Assembly: GCF_036320965.1 (NCBI RefSeq)
Contig: NC_092241.1
Span: forward strand, 1,341,683-1,405,682
DNA: 64,000 nucleotides
DNA from: Panulirus ornatus
Taxonomy: Eukaryota; Arthropoda; Malacostraca; Decapoda; Palinuridae
Reading direction: 5' to 3'
The notes under the pieces were generated by a model. That model was not told the DNA's origin. It was given only the letters and a program-made list of their open reading frames with translations, and made no database searches. Positions 45,483 through 61,798 of the stretch are shown here, piece after piece; the stretch's first letter is position 1; every line of letters starts with the position of its first letter. A program made the position numbers and the translations under genes.

Positions 45483-45825
45483 ACCTTCAAAATACTCACT
45501 TCATCTCCTTCTCACATCACCACTACTTGTTATCACCTCCCCACTTGCGCCCTTCACCGAAGTTCCCATTTGCTCCCTTGTCTTACGCACGTTATTTACC
45601 TCCTTCCAGAACATCTTTTTATTCTCCCTAAAATTTAATGATACTCTCTCACCCCAACTCTCATTTGCCCTTTTTTTTCACCTCTTGCACCTTTCTCTTG
45701 ACCTCCTGTCTCTTTCTTTTATACATCTCCCACTCAATTGCATTTTTTCCCTGCAAAAATCGTCCAAATGCCTCTCTCTTCTCTTTCACTAATACTCTTA
45801 CTTCTTCATCCCACCACTCACTACC

Positions 45826-46509
45826 CTATCTAATCAACCCACCTCCCACTCTTCTCATGCCACAAGCATCTTTTGCGCAATCCATCACTGATTCCCTAAA
45901 TACATCCCATTCCTCCCCCACTCCCCTTACTTCCATTGTTCTCACCTTTTTCCATTCTGTACTCAGTCTCTCCTGGTACTTCCTCACACAGGTCTCCTTC
46001 TCAAGCTCACTTACTCTCACCACCCTCTTCACCCCAACATTCACTCTTCTTTTCTGAAAACCCATACAAATCTTCACCTTAGCCTCCACAAGATAATGAT
46101 CAGACATCCCTCCAGTTGCACCTCTCAGCACATTAACATCCAAAAGTCTCTCTTTCGCACGCCTGTCAATAAACACGTAATCCAATAACGCTCTCTGGCC
46201 ATCTCTCCTACTTACATAAGTATACTTATGTATATCTCGCTTTTGAAACCAGGTATTCCCAATCATCAGTCCTTTTTCAGCACATAAATCTACAAGCTCT
46301 TCACCATTTCCATTTACAACACTGAACACCCCATGTATACCAATTATTCCCTCAACTGCCACATTACTCACCTTTGCATTCAAATCACCCATCACTATGA
46401 CCCTGTCTCGTGCATCAAAACCACTAACACACTCATTCAGCTGCTCCCAAAACACTTGCCTCTCTTGATCTTTCTTCTCATGCCCAGGTGCATATGCACC
46501 AATAATCAC
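45826..46509 (-). pseudogene. LINE endonuclease, C-terminal two thirds
   Basis: Open from [17 protein letters not shown] through [23 protein letters not shown] (Leu to Phe) and [16 protein letters not shown] to [10 protein letters not shown], where TAG (CTATC on the plus strand near 45827) replaces the Lys codon of RKGSEWW. Upstream, WVIIG is ETWVIIG, and the N-terminal motifs beyond 46604 are missing. Confidence 0.87.
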
Positions 46510-46604
46510 CCACGTCTCTCCATCAACTTTCAGTTTTACCCATATTAATCGAGAATTTACTTACTTACACTCTATCACATACTCCCACAACTCCTGTTTC
46601 AGGA

Positions 46605-48852
<2,248 letters not shown>

Positions 48853-49399
48853 ACGAGTCGTACAAGGCGACTAAAGCGGACGGAAGCGGGGGACCAGAAA
48901 TCCTCCCCTCCTTGTATTTTAACTTTCTAAAAGGGGAAACAGAAGAAGGAGTCACGCGGGGAGTGCTCATCCTCCTCGAAGGCTCAGATTGGGGTATCTA
49001 AATGTGTGTGGATGTAACCAAGATGAGAAAAAAGCAGAGATAGGTAGTGTGTTTGAGGAAAGGAACCTGGATGTTTTGGCTCTGAGTGAAACAAAGCTCA
49101 AGGGTAAAGGGAACGAGTGGCTTTGGAATGTCTTGGAAGTACAGACAGGTGTTAGTGAGAGGACAAGAGCAAGGGAAGCAGTAGCACTGCTCCTAATACA
49201 GGAGTGATGGGATTATGTGATAGAGTGTAAGAAAGTAAACTCTAGATTAGTATGGGTAAAACTGAAAGTGGATGGAGAGAGATGGGTGATTATTGGTGCT
49301 TATGCACCTGGGCATGAGAAGAAAGATCATGAGAGGCAAGTGTTTTGGGAGCAGCTGAGTGAGTGTGTTTGTAGTTTTGATGCACGAGACTGGGTTATA
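48853..49399 (+). mobile_element. LINE 5' part, 3' cut off by recombination
   Basis: Plus-strand 5' UTR (from CGAGTCGTACAAGGCGACTA) and endonuclease N-terminal half: [53 protein letters not shown]. An in-frame TGA near 49207 (CAGGAGTGATGG) splits it. It ends before GDLNA, where the 3' UTR of an opposite LINE starts; the shared bases TAGT lie at the joint. Confidence 0.86.
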
Positions 49400-51027
49400 G
49401 TCTCTACCTGTTATATATAATGCACCGAAACCACAGATCCATTTCCACATCCAAGCCCCACAGAATTTTCCATGATTTACCCCAGACGATTCACATGCCC
49501 TGGTTCAATCCATTGTCAGCAGGTCAAACCGGTAAACCACATCGTTCCAATTCACTCTATCCCTTGTACGCCTTTCACCCTCCTGCATGTTCAGGCCCCG
49601 ATCACTCAAAATCTTTTTCACTCCATCTTTCCACCACCAATTTGGTCTCCCACTTCTCCTCGTTCCCTCCACCTCTGAGACATATATCCTCTTTGTCAAT
49701 CTTTCCTCACTCATTCTCTCCATGTGATCAAACCATTTCAAAACACCCTCTTCTGCTCTCTCAACCACAATCTTTTTATTACCACACATCTCTCTTACCC
49801 TTTCAATACTTCTTCGATCAAACCACCTCACACTACATAGTGTCCTCAAACATCTCATTTCTAGCATATCCACCCTCCTCCGCACAACCCTATAGCCCAC
49901 GCCTCGCAACCATATATCATTGTTGGAACCACGATTCCTTCAAACATACCCATTTTTGCTTTCCAAGATAACGTTCTCGACTTCCACACATTCTTCAACG
50001 CGCCCAGAACTTTCGCCCCCTCCCCCACCCTATGATTCACGTCCGCTTCCATAGTTCCATCCGCTGCCAAATCCCTTCCCGGATATCTAAAACACTTCAC
50101 TTTCTCCAGCTTTTCTCCATTCAAACTTACCTCCCAATTGACTTACCTCTCAACCCTACTGTACCTAATAAACTTGATCTTATTCACATTTACTGTCAGC
50201 TTACGCCTTTCACACACTTACCAAATTCAGTCAACAGCTTCTGCAGTTTCTCACTCGAATCAGCCACCAGCGCTGATCATCAGTGAACAACTTATGACTC
50301 ACTTCCGAAGCTGTTTCATCCACAAAAGACTGCATACTTAACCCTTCTTTCCAAAACTCTTGCATTCACCTCCCTAACAACCCCATCCATAAACAAATCA
50401 AACAACCATGGAGACACCACGCATCCCTACCGCAAACCAATATTCACTGAGAACCAATCACTTTCCCTCTCTTCCTACACATACAGATGCCTTACACCCT
50501 CGATAAAAACCTTTCACTGCTTCTAACAACTTGTCTCCCACACCATATATTCTTAATACCTTCCACAGAGAATCCCTGTCAACTCTCTCATATGCCTTCT
50601 CCAGGTCCATAAATGCTACATGCAAATCCATTTGCTTTTCTAAGTATTTCTCACATACATTCTTCAAAGAAAAACAACTGATCCACACTTCCTCTACCAC
50701 TTCTGAAACCACACTGCTCTTCCCCAATCTGATGTTCTGTACATGCCTTCACCCTCTCAGTCAATACCCTCCCATATAATTTCTCAGGAATACTCAACAA
50801 ACTTATGCCTCTGTAATATGAGCACTTACTCTTATCCCCTTTGCCTTTGTACAATGGCACTATGCAAGCATTCCGCCAATCCTCAGGCACCTCAACATGA
50901 GTCATACATACATTGAATAACCTTACCAACCAGTCAACAATTCAGTCAACACCTTTTTTGATAAAATCCACTGCATGTACACCAATTATTCCCTCAACTG
51001 CCACATTACTCACCTTTGCATTCAAAT
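49400..51027 (-). mobile_element. Old LINE copy with internal deletion
   Basis: Minus-strand copy with part of the long 3' UTR, C-terminal domain (50124-49505, two frames), degraded RT (motif C region near 50230-50290 disrupted), and RT start (50929-50458: PEDWRNACIVPLYKGKG). Near 50974 the sequence jumps from the FIKKG segment to endonuclease [16 protein letters not shown], so ~1.1 kb (nuclease end plus linker) is deleted. At 51028 it is fused to another LINE 3' UTR. Confidence 0.85.
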
Positions 51028-53818
51028 CACTGTCTGCCTTTATTGATTCTCGTTGCCCTCTCCCACACATGAAATGACAGCCCCCTTCCCCCGCATATTC
51101 GCAAGGTACCGCTAGGAAAAGACAACAGAGGCCACATTCGTTCAAAATCAGTATCTACCTGTCATGTATTGTGCATCGAAACCACAGCTCCCTTTCCACG
51201 TCCAGGCCCCACAAAACTTTCTATGGTTTTCTCCAGAAGCTTCACATGCCCTGGTTCAATCCACTGACAGCACGTCGACCCCGGTATACCACATCGTTCC
51301 AATTCACTCTATTCCTTGCACGCCTTTCTCCCTCCTGCATGTTCCGGCCCCGATCACACAAAATCTTTTTCACTCCATCTTTCTATCTCTAATTTGGTCT
51401 CCTACTTCTCCTCGTTCCTTCCACCTCAGACACATATATCCTCTCGGTCAATCTTTCCTCACTCATTCTCTCCATGTGACCAAACCATTTCAAAACACCC
51501 TCTTCTGCTCTCTCAACCACACTCTTTTTGTTACCACGCATCTCTCTTACCCATACATTACTTACTCGATCAAACCACCTCACACCACATATTGTCCTCA
51601 AACATCTCATTTCCAGCACATCCACCCTCCTCCGCACAACTCTATCTATAGCCCACGCCTCGCAACCATATAACATTGATGGAACCACTATTCCTTCAAA
51701 CATACCCATTTTTGCTTTCCAAGATAATGTTCTCGACGTCCACACATTCTTCAACGCTCCCAGAACTTTTGCCCCCTTCCCCAACCTATGTTTCACTTCC
51801 GCATAGATGGTTCCATACGCTGCCAAATCCACTCCCAGATATCTAAAACACTTCATTTCCTCCAGTTTATCTCCATTCAAACTTACCTCCCAGTTGACTT
51901 GTCCCTCAATCCTACTGTACCTAATAACTTTGCTCTTATTCACATTTACTCTCAGCTTTCTTCTTTCAAACACTTTACCAAACTCAGTCACCAGCTTCTG
52001 CAGTTACTCACATGAATCACCCACCAGCACTGTATCATCAGCAAACAGAAACTGACTCAGTTCCCAAGCTTTCTCATCCACAACAGACTGCATACTTGCC
52101 CCTCTCTCCAAAACTCTTGCATTTGCCTCCCTAACAACTATCCATAAATAAGTTAAACAACCATGGAGACATCACACACCCCTGCCGTAAACCAATATTC
52201 ACTGAGAACCAATCACTTTCCTCACTTCCTACACTTACACATGCCTTACATCCTGCTTCTAAAAACTTCTCCCCACACAATATATTCTTAATACCTTTCA
52301 CAGAGCATCTCTATCAACTCTATCATATGCCTTTTCCAGATCCTTAAATGCTACATACAAATCCATTTGCTTTTCTAAGTATTTCTCACATACATTCTTC
52401 AAAGCAAACACCTGATCCACACATCTTCTACCACTTCTGAAACCACACTGCTCTTCCTCAATCTGATGCTCTGTACATGCCTTCACCCTCTCAATCAATA
52501 CCCTCCCATATAATTTACCAGGAATACTAAACAAACCTATACCTCTGTAATTTGAGCACTCACTTTTATGCCCTTTGCCGTTGTACTATGGAACTATGCA
52601 AGCATTCCTCCAATCCTCAGGCACCTCACCATGAGTCATACATACATTAAATAACCTTACCGATCAGTCAACAATACAGTCACCCATTTGTCTGATATAT
52701 TCCACTGCAATACCATCCAAACCCGCTGCCTTGATGGCTTTCATCTTCCGCAAAGCTTTTACTACCTTTTCTCTGTTTACCAAATCATTTTCCCTAACCC
52801 TCTCACTTTGCACACCACCTCGACCAAAACACCCTATATCTGCCACTCTATCATCAAAAGCATTCAAAACCTTCAAAATACTCATTCCATCTCATCCTCA
52901 CATCACCACTACTTGTTATCACCTCCCCATTAGCCCCCTTCACTGAAGTTCCCATTTGTTCCCTTGTCTTACGCACTTTATTTACCTCCTTCCAAAACAT
53001 CTTTTTATTCTCCCTAAAATCTAATGATACTCTCTCACCCCAACTCTCATTTGCCCTCTTTTTCACTTCTTGCACCTTTCTCTTGACCTCCTGCCTCTTT
53101 CTTTTATATATCTCTCACTCATTTGCATATTTCCCCGCAAAAATCATCCAAATGCCTCTCTCTTCTCTTCCACTAATAATCTTACTTCTTCATCCCACCA
53201 CTCACTACCCTCTCTAATCTGCTCACCTCCCACGCCTCTCATGCCACAAGCATCTTTTGCGCAAGCCATCACTGCTTCCCTAAATACATCCCATTCCTCC
53301 CCCACTCCGTTTTACCTCCTTTGTTCTCACCTTCTTCCATTCTGTACTCAGTCTCTCCTGGTACTTCCTCACACAAGTCTCCTTCCTAAGCTCACTCTCA
53401 CCACTCTCTTCACCCCAACATTCTTTCTTCTTTTCTGAAAACCTCTACAAATCTTCAACTTCATCTCCACAAGATAATGATCAGACATCCCTCCAGTTGC
53501 ACCTCTCAGTACATTAACATCCAAAAGTCTCTCTTTCGCGCGCCTGTCAATTGATGCGTAATCCAATAACGCTCTCTGGCCATCTCTCCTACTTACATAC
53601 ATATACTTATGTATATCTCTCTTTTTAAAATCACCCATCACTATAACCCGGTCACTTGCAGCAAAACCATTAACACACTCATTCAGCTGCTCCCAAAACA
53701 CTTGCCTCACATGATCCTTCTTCTCATGCCCAGGTGCATATGAACCAATGATCACCCATCTCTCTCCATCAACTTTCAGTTTTACCCATATCAATCTAGA
53801 GTTTACATTCTTACACAC
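51028..53818 (-). mobile_element. Old LINE copy, nearly full coding region
   Basis: Minus-strand element with partial long 3' UTR, CGA at the ORF end (ACGTCGACC on the plus strand), C-terminal domain (51991-51389), RT (52534-52298, 52885-52664), linker (53075-52854) and endonuclease (53827-53369: [14 protein letters not shown], then [14 protein letters not shown]). About 130 bp are deleted after GD, removing NAKVSN and the residues before KKRDIHK, so the nuclease is dead. It ends at 53818 in a head-on junction with a plus-strand RT. Confidence 0.87.
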
Positions 53819-55377
53819 ATGTAGCATTTATGGATCTGGAGAAGGCATATGGTAGAGTTGATAGAGATGCTCTGTGGAAGGTATTAAGAATATATGGTGT
53901 GTGAGGTAAGTTGTTAGATGTAGTGAAGAGTTTTTATCGAGGATGTAAGGCATGTGTACGTGTAGGAAGAGAGGAAAGTGATTGGTTCTCAGTGAATGTA
54001 GATTTGCGACACGGGTGTGTGATGTCTCCATAGTTGTTTAAATTGTTTATGGATGGGGTTGTTAGGGAGGTAAATGCAAGAGTATTGGAAAGATGGGAAA
54101 GTATGCAGTCTGTTGTGGATGAGAGAGCTTGGGAAGTGAGTCAGTTGTTGTTCGCTGATGATACAGCGCTGGTCGCTGATTCATGTGAGAAACTGCAGAA
54201 ACCGGTGACTGAGTTTGGTAAAGTGTGTGAAAGAAGGAAGTTGAGAGTAAATGTGAATAAGAGCAAGGTTATTAGGTACAGTAGGGTTGAGGGTCAAGTT
54301 AATTGGGAGGTATGTTTGAATGGAGATAAACTGGAGGAAGTGAAGTGTTATAGATATCTGAGATTGAATTTGGCAGCGGATGGAACCATGGAAGCGGAAG
54401 TGAATCATAGGGTGGGGGAGGGGGCGAAAATTCAGGAAGCCTTGAAGAATGTGTGGAATTCGAGAACATTATCACGGAAAGCAAAAGTGGGTATGTTTGA
54501 AGGGATAGTGGTTCCAACAATGTTTTATGGTTGCGAGGAGTGGGCTATGGATAGAGTTGTGCGCAGGAGAGTGGATGTGCTGGAAATGAGATATTTGAGG
54601 ACAATATGTGGTTTGAGGTGGTTTGATCGAGTAATTAATGAAAGGGTAAGAGAGATGTGTGGTAATAAAAAGAGTGTGGTTGAGAGAGCAGAAGAGGGTG
54701 TTTTGAAATGGTTTGGTCACATGGAGAGAACGAGTGAGGAAAGATTGACCGAGAGGATATATGTGTCAAAGGTGGAGGGAACGAGAAGTGGGAGACCTAA
54801 TTGGAGGTGGAAAGATGGAGTGAAAAAGATTTTGATTGATCGGTGCCTGAACATGCAGGAGGGTGAAAGGCGTGCAAGGAATAGAGTGAATTGGAACGAT
54901 GTGGTATACCGAGGTCGACGTGCCGTCAATGGATTGAACAAGGGAATGTGAAGCGTCTGGGGTAAATCTGGATGTGGGGCCTGGATGTGGAAAGGGAGCT
55001 GTTTTTTCGGGGCATTATTACATGACAGCTAGAGACTGAGTGTGAACGAATGGGGCCTTTGTTATCTTTTCCTAGCGCTACCTCGCGCACATGAGGGGCG
55101 AGGGGGCTGTTATTACATGTGTGGCGGGGTGGCGATGGGAATGAATAAAGGCAGACAGTATGAATTATGTACATGTTTATATATGTATATGTCTGTGTGT
55201 GTATATATATGTATACGTTGAGACGTATAGGTATGTATATTTGCATGTGTGGACGTGTATGTATATACATGTGTATGTGGGTGGGTAGGGCCATTCTTTC
55301 GTCTGTTTCCTTGCGCTACCTCACTAACGCGAGAGACAGCGACAAAGCAAAATAATGATAATAATAATATGTACATA
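53819..55377 (+). mobile_element. LINE copy, RT motif A to long 3' UTR
   Basis: Plus-strand copy beginning at [16 protein letters not shown]. The stretch to 54033 has stops (GTGTGAGG near 53900; CCATAGTTG near 54030, Trp to stop in SPWLF). The ORF end has CGA. The long 3' UTR ends GACAGCGACAAAGCAAAATAA then (TA)n. Confidence 0.89.
54034..54951 (+). pseudogene. LINE RT C-terminal part, 305 aa frame
   Basis: Open from [18 protein letters not shown] through [12 protein letters not shown] and [17 protein letters not shown] to the C-terminal domain ([39 protein letters not shown]) and the older terminus [12 protein letters not shown] Met after the Trp-to-stop change gives the apparent start. Motif C is intact but motifs A and B lie upstream of the stops. 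Confidence 0.85.

Positions 55378-55454
<77 letters not shown>
55378..55454. repeat. (TA)n array
   Basis: About 75 bp of TA where a plus LINE tail and a minus SINE-like 3' end converge. Confidence 0.97.
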
Positions 55455-55844
<390 letters not shown>

Positions 55845-56033
55845 CTTTGTCGCTGTCTCCCGCGTTTGCGAGGTAGCGCAAGGAAACAGACGAAAGAAAT
55901 GGCCCAACCCCCCCCCCCCCCCCATACACATGTACATACACACGTCCACACACGCAAATATACATACCTACACAGCTTTCCATGGTTTACCCCAGACGCT
56001 TCACATGCCTTGCTTCAATCCACTGACAGCACG

Positions 56034-58026
56034 TCAACCCCTGTATACCACATGACTCCAATTCACTCTATTTCTTGCCCTCCTTTCACCCTCCTGCATG
56101 TTCAGGCCCCGATCACACAAAATCTTTTTCACTCCATCTTTCCACCTCCAATTTGGTCTCCCTCTTCTCCTCGTTCCCTCCACCTCCGACACATATATCC
56201 TCTTGGTCAATCTCTCCTCACTCATTCTCTCCATGTGCCCAAACCATTTCAAAACACCCTCTTCTGCTCTCTCAACCACGCTCTTTTTATTTCCACACCT
56301 CTCTCTTACCCTTACGTTACTTACTCGATCAAACCACCTCACACCACACATTGTCCTCAAACATCTCATTTCCAGCACATCCATCCTCCTGCGCACAACT
56401 CTATCCATAGCCCACGCCTCGCAACCATACAACATTGTTGGAACTACTATTCCTTCAAACATACCCATTTTTGCTTTCCGGGATAATGTTCTCGACTTCC
56501 ACACATTTTTCAAGGCTCCCAAAATTTTCGCCCCCTCCCCCACCCTATGATCCACTTCCGCTTCCATGGTTCCATCCGCTGACCGATCCACTCCCAGATA
56601 TCTAAAACACTTCACTTCCTCCAGTTTTTCACCATTCAAACTCACCTCCCAATTGACTTGACCCTCAACCCTACTGTACCTAATAACCTTGCTCTTATTC
56701 ACATTTACTCTTAACTTTCTTCTTCCACACACTTTACCAAACTCCGTCACCAGCTTCTGCAGTTTCTCACATGAATCCGCCACCAGCGCTGTATCATCAG
56801 CGAAGAACAACTGACTCACTTCCCAAGCTCTCTCATCCCCAACAGACTTCATACTTGCCCCTCTTTCCAAGACTCTTGCATTTACCTCCCTAACAACCCC
56901 ATCCATAAACAAATTAAACAACCATGGAGACATCACACACCCCTGCCGCAAACCTACATTCACTGAGAACCAATCACTTTCCTCTCTTCCTACACGTACA
57001 CATGCCTTACATCCTCGATAAAAACTTTTCACTGCTTCTAACAACTTGCCTCCCACACCATATATTCTTAATACCTTCCACAGAGCATCTCTATCAACTC
57101 TATCATATGCCTTCTCCAGATCCATAAATGCTATATACAAATCCATTTGCTTTTTCTAAGTATTTCTCACATACATTCTTCAAAGCAAACACCTGATCCA
57201 CACATCCTCTACCACTTCTGAAACCACACTGCTCTTCCCCAATCTGATGCTCTGTACATGCCTTCACCCTCTCAATCAATACCCTCCCATATAATTTACC
57301 AGGAATACTCAACAAACTTATACCTCTGTAATTTGAGCACTCACTCTTATCCCCTTTGCCTTTGTACAATGGCACTATGCACGCATTCCGCCAATCCTCA
57401 GGCACCTCACCATGAGTCATACATACATTAAATAACCTTACCAACCAGTCAACAATACAGTCACCCCCTTTTTTAATAAATTCCACTGCAATACCATCCA
57501 AACCTGCTGCCTTGCCGGCTTTCATCTTCCGCAAAGCTTTTACTACCTCTTCTCTGTTTACCAAATCATTTTCCCTAACCCTCTCACTTTGCACACCACC
57601 TCGACCCTAACACCCTATATCTGCCACTCTGTCATCAGACACATTCAACAAACCTTCAAAATACTCATTCCATCTCCTTCTCACATCACCACTACTTGTT
57701 ATCACCTCCCCATTTACGCCCTTCACTGAAGTTCCCATTTGCTCCCTTGTCTTACGCAACCTATTTACCTCCTTCCAGAACATCTTTTTATTCTCCCTAA
57801 AATTTACTGATAGTCTCTCACCCCAACTCTCATTTGCCCTTTTTTTCACCTCTTGCACCTTTCTCTTGACCTCCTGTCTCTTTCTTTTATACTTCTCCCA
57901 CTCAATTGCATTTTTTCCCTGCAAAAATCGTCCAAATGCCTCTCTCTTCTCTTTTACTAATACTCTTACTTCTTCATCCCACCACTCACTACCCTTTCTA
58001 AACAGCCCACCTCCCACTCTTCTCAT
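56034..58026 (-). pseudogene. LINE linker, RT and C-terminal domain, two small lesions
   Basis: Frames 58026-57607, 57594-57103 and 57146-56034 (minus). Lesions: a TAG in FGRGG near 57606 (TCGACCCTAACACC) and one inserted T near 57152 (TGCTTTTTCT). All RT motifs are present, including [17 protein letters not shown]; motif C is [13 protein letters not shown]. Diagnostic residues [18 protein letters not shown] and HVVYRG link it to the copy at 17424. Confidence 0.89.
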
Positions 58027-58043
58027 GCCACAAGCATCTTTTG

Positions 58044-58575
58044 CACGAGACCGGGTTATAGTGATGGGTGATTTGAATGCAAAGGTGAGTAATGTGGCAG
58101 TTGAGGGAATAATTGGTATGCATGGGGTGTTCAGTGTTGTAAATGGAAATGGTGAAGAGCTTGTAGATTTATGTGCTGAAAAAGGACTGATGATTGGGAA
58201 TACCTGGTTTAAAAAGCGAGATATACATAAGTATACTTATGTAAGTAGGAGAGATGGCCAGAGAGCGTTATTGGATTACGTGTTAATTGACAGGCGTGCG
58301 AAAGAGAGACTTTTGGATGTCAATGTGCTGAGAGGTGCAACTGGAGGGATGTCTGATCATTATCTTGTGGAGGCTAAGGTGAAGATTAGTATGGGTTTTC
58401 AAAAAAGAAGAGTGAATGTTGGGGTGAAGAAGGTGGTGAGAGTAAGTGAGCTTGGGAAGGAGACCTGTGTGAAGAAGTATCAGGAGAGACTGTGTACAGA
58501 ATGGAAAAAGGTGAGAACAATGGAAGTAAGGGGAGTGGGGGAGGAATGGGATGTATTTAGGGAATCAGTGATGGA
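58044..58575 (+). pseudogene. Inverted LINE endonuclease segment
   Basis: Open frame with [39 protein letters not shown] and the start of the linker, then Tyr-Ile codons from the TA array. It is the inverted 5' piece of the twin-primed LINE and lacks the N-terminal nuclease motifs. Confidence 0.86.

Positions 58576-60010
<1,435 letters not shown>

Positions 60011-60065
<55 letters not shown>
60011..60065. repeat. (TA)n array
   Basis: About 55 bp of TA between two plus-strand LINE copies in tandem orientation. Confidence 0.96.
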
Positions 60066-60070
<5 letters not shown>

Positions 60071-61293
60071 GAATATATGGTGTGGGAGGAAAGTTGTTAG
60101 AAGCAGTGAAAAGTTTTTATCGAGGATGTAAGGCATGTGTACGTGTAGGAAGAGAGGAAAGTGATTGGTTCTCAGTGAATGTAGGTTTGCGGCAGGGGTG
60201 TGTGATGTCTCCATGGTTGTTTAATTTGTTTATGGATGGGGTTGTTAGGGAGGTAAATGCAAGAGTTTTGGAAAGAGGGGCAAGTATGAAGTCTGTTGGG
60301 GATGAGAGAGCTTGGGAAGTGAGTCAGTTGTTGTTCGCTGATGATACAGCGCTGGTGGCTGATTCATGTGAGAAACTGCAGAAGCTGGTGACTGAGTTTG
60401 GAAAAGTGTGTGGAAGAAGAAAGTTAAGAGTAAATGTGAATAAGAGCAAGGTTATTAGGTACAGTAGGGTTGAGGGTCAAGTCAATTGGGGGGTGAGTTT
60501 GAATGGAGAGAAACTGGAGGAAGTGAAGTGTTTTAGATATCTGGGAGTGGATCTGGCAGCGGATGGAACCATGGAAGCGGAAGTGGATCATAGGGTGGGG
60601 GAGGGGGCGAAAATCCTGGGGGCCTTGAAGAATGTGTGGAAGTCGAGAACATTATCTCGGAAAGCAAAAATGGGTATGTTTGAAGGAATAGTGGTTCCAA
60701 CAATGTTGTATGGTTGCGAGGCGTGGGCTATGGATAGAGTTGTGCGCAGGAGGATGGATGTGCTGGAAATGAGATGTTTGAGGACAATGTGTGGCGTGAG
60801 GTGGTTTGATCGAGTGAGTAACGTAAGGGTAAGAGAGATGTGTGGAAATAAAAAGAGCGTGGTTGAGAGAGCAGAAGAGGGTGTTTTGAAGTGGTTTGGG
60901 CACATGGAGAGGATGAGTGAGGAAAGATTGACCAAGAGGATATATGTGTCGGAGGTGGAGGGAACAAGGAGAAGAGGGAGACCAAATTGGAGGTGGAAAG
61001 ATGGAGTGAAAAAGATTTTGTGTGATCGGAGCCTGAACATGCAGGAGGGTGAAAGGAGGGCAAGGAATAGAGTGAATTGGAGCGATGTGGTATACCGGGG
61101 TTGACGTGCTGTCAGTGGATTGAAGCAGGGCATGTGAAGCGTCTGGGGTAAACCATGGAAAGCTGTGTAGGTATGTATATTTGCGTGTGTGGACGTATGT
61201 ATATACATGTGTATGGGGGGGGGTTGGGCCATTTCTTTCGTCTGTTTCCTTGCGCTACCTCGCAAACGCGGGAGACAGCGACAAAGTATAATA

Positions 61294-61296
<3 letters not shown>
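60066..61296 (+). mobile_element. LINE 3' segment, young class
   Basis: Plus-strand copy truncated at the [11 protein letters not shown] region; the breakpoint TTAAGAATATATGG itself contains a TATA motif that merges with the TA array. Intact to the short 3' UTR and GTATAATAAAAATATATA tail. It is very similar to the copy at 58981, sharing RRRGRPNW and VCGRRKLRV. Confidence 0.92.
60082..61104 (+). pseudogene. LINE RT from motif B to C-terminus, 340 aa, no lesions
   Basis: Longest undamaged plus-strand LINE frame: [20 protein letters not shown], motif [18 protein letters not shown], motif [42 protein letters not shown] and [15 protein letters not shown], ending VVYRG. Motif A and the endonuclease are missing by 5' truncation. 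Confidence 0.87.

Positions 61297-61363
<67 letters not shown>
61297..61363. repeat. (TA)n array
   Basis: About 67 bp of TA between a LINE tail and a SINE-like 5' end. Confidence 0.97.
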
Positions 61364-61367
<4 letters not shown>

Positions 61368-61600
61368 CCCTGGGGATAGGGGAGAAAGAATACTTCCCAC
61401 GTATTCCCTGCGTGTCGTAGAAGGCGACTAAAAGGGAGGGAGCGGGGGGCTGGAAATCCTCCTCTCTCAATTTTTTTTAATTTTCCAAAAGAAGGAACAG
61501 AGAAGGGGGCCAGGTGAGGATATTCACTCAATGGCCCAGTCCTCTGTTCTTAACGCTACCTCGCTAACACGGGAAATGGCGAGTAGTTTGAAAAAAAAGA

Positions 61601-61604
<4 letters not shown>
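61364..61604 (+). mobile_element. SINE-like element
   Basis: Complete copy from TATCCCTGGGGATAGGGG to GGCGAGTAGTTTGAAAAAAAAG then (TA)n. All four 5' inverted repeats are present. Confidence 0.82.

Positions 61605-61678
<74 letters not shown>
61605..61678. repeat. (TA)n array
   Basis: About 74 bp of TA between a SINE-like tail and a minus LINE fragment. Confidence 0.97.
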
Positions 61679-61681
<3 letters not shown>

Positions 61682-61752
61682 TCCCTTCTGCACTCAATCT
61701 CTCCTGGTACTTCCTCACACAAGTCTCTTTTCCAGGCTCACCTACTCTCACT
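61679..61752 (-). mobile_element. LINE fragment, 74 bp
   Basis: Minus-strand piece encoding [20 protein letters not shown], from the end of the endonuclease. It lies between a TA array and the 5' inversion of a PLE. Confidence 0.8.
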
Positions 61753-61798
61753 AATTTAGTGACATTTGTAGCCTATTGCGTTCTTTCCTTAATCTATC

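Larger units (their letters stand above)
43672..46604 (-). mobile_element. Near full-length LINE, young class
   Basis: Minus-strand copy from a short 3' UTR to the endonuclease ([19 protein letters not shown]). It stops at 46604, where another RT fragment is joined. Lesions include a 1-bp loss near 44562 (TTCTTCACACAC), a 3-4 bp loss near 45103 (CACCCTCAATC) and an extra T at 45662-45680. Confidence 0.9.
55806..58575 (-). mobile_element. Young LINE with 5' inversion
   Basis: Minus part 55806-58043: ~36-base poly(A) tail, short 3' UTR with a C-run, C-terminal domain, RT and linker back to AKDACGMRR. At 58043/58044 the strand flips: 58044-58575 (plus) holds endonuclease from [14 protein letters not shown] to VFRESVM. 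In the intact element VFRESVM is followed directly by DCAKDACGM, so the two pieces are contiguous within about 4 bp: a twin-primed insertion. The inverted end enters a 400-bp TA array. Confidence 0.92.
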
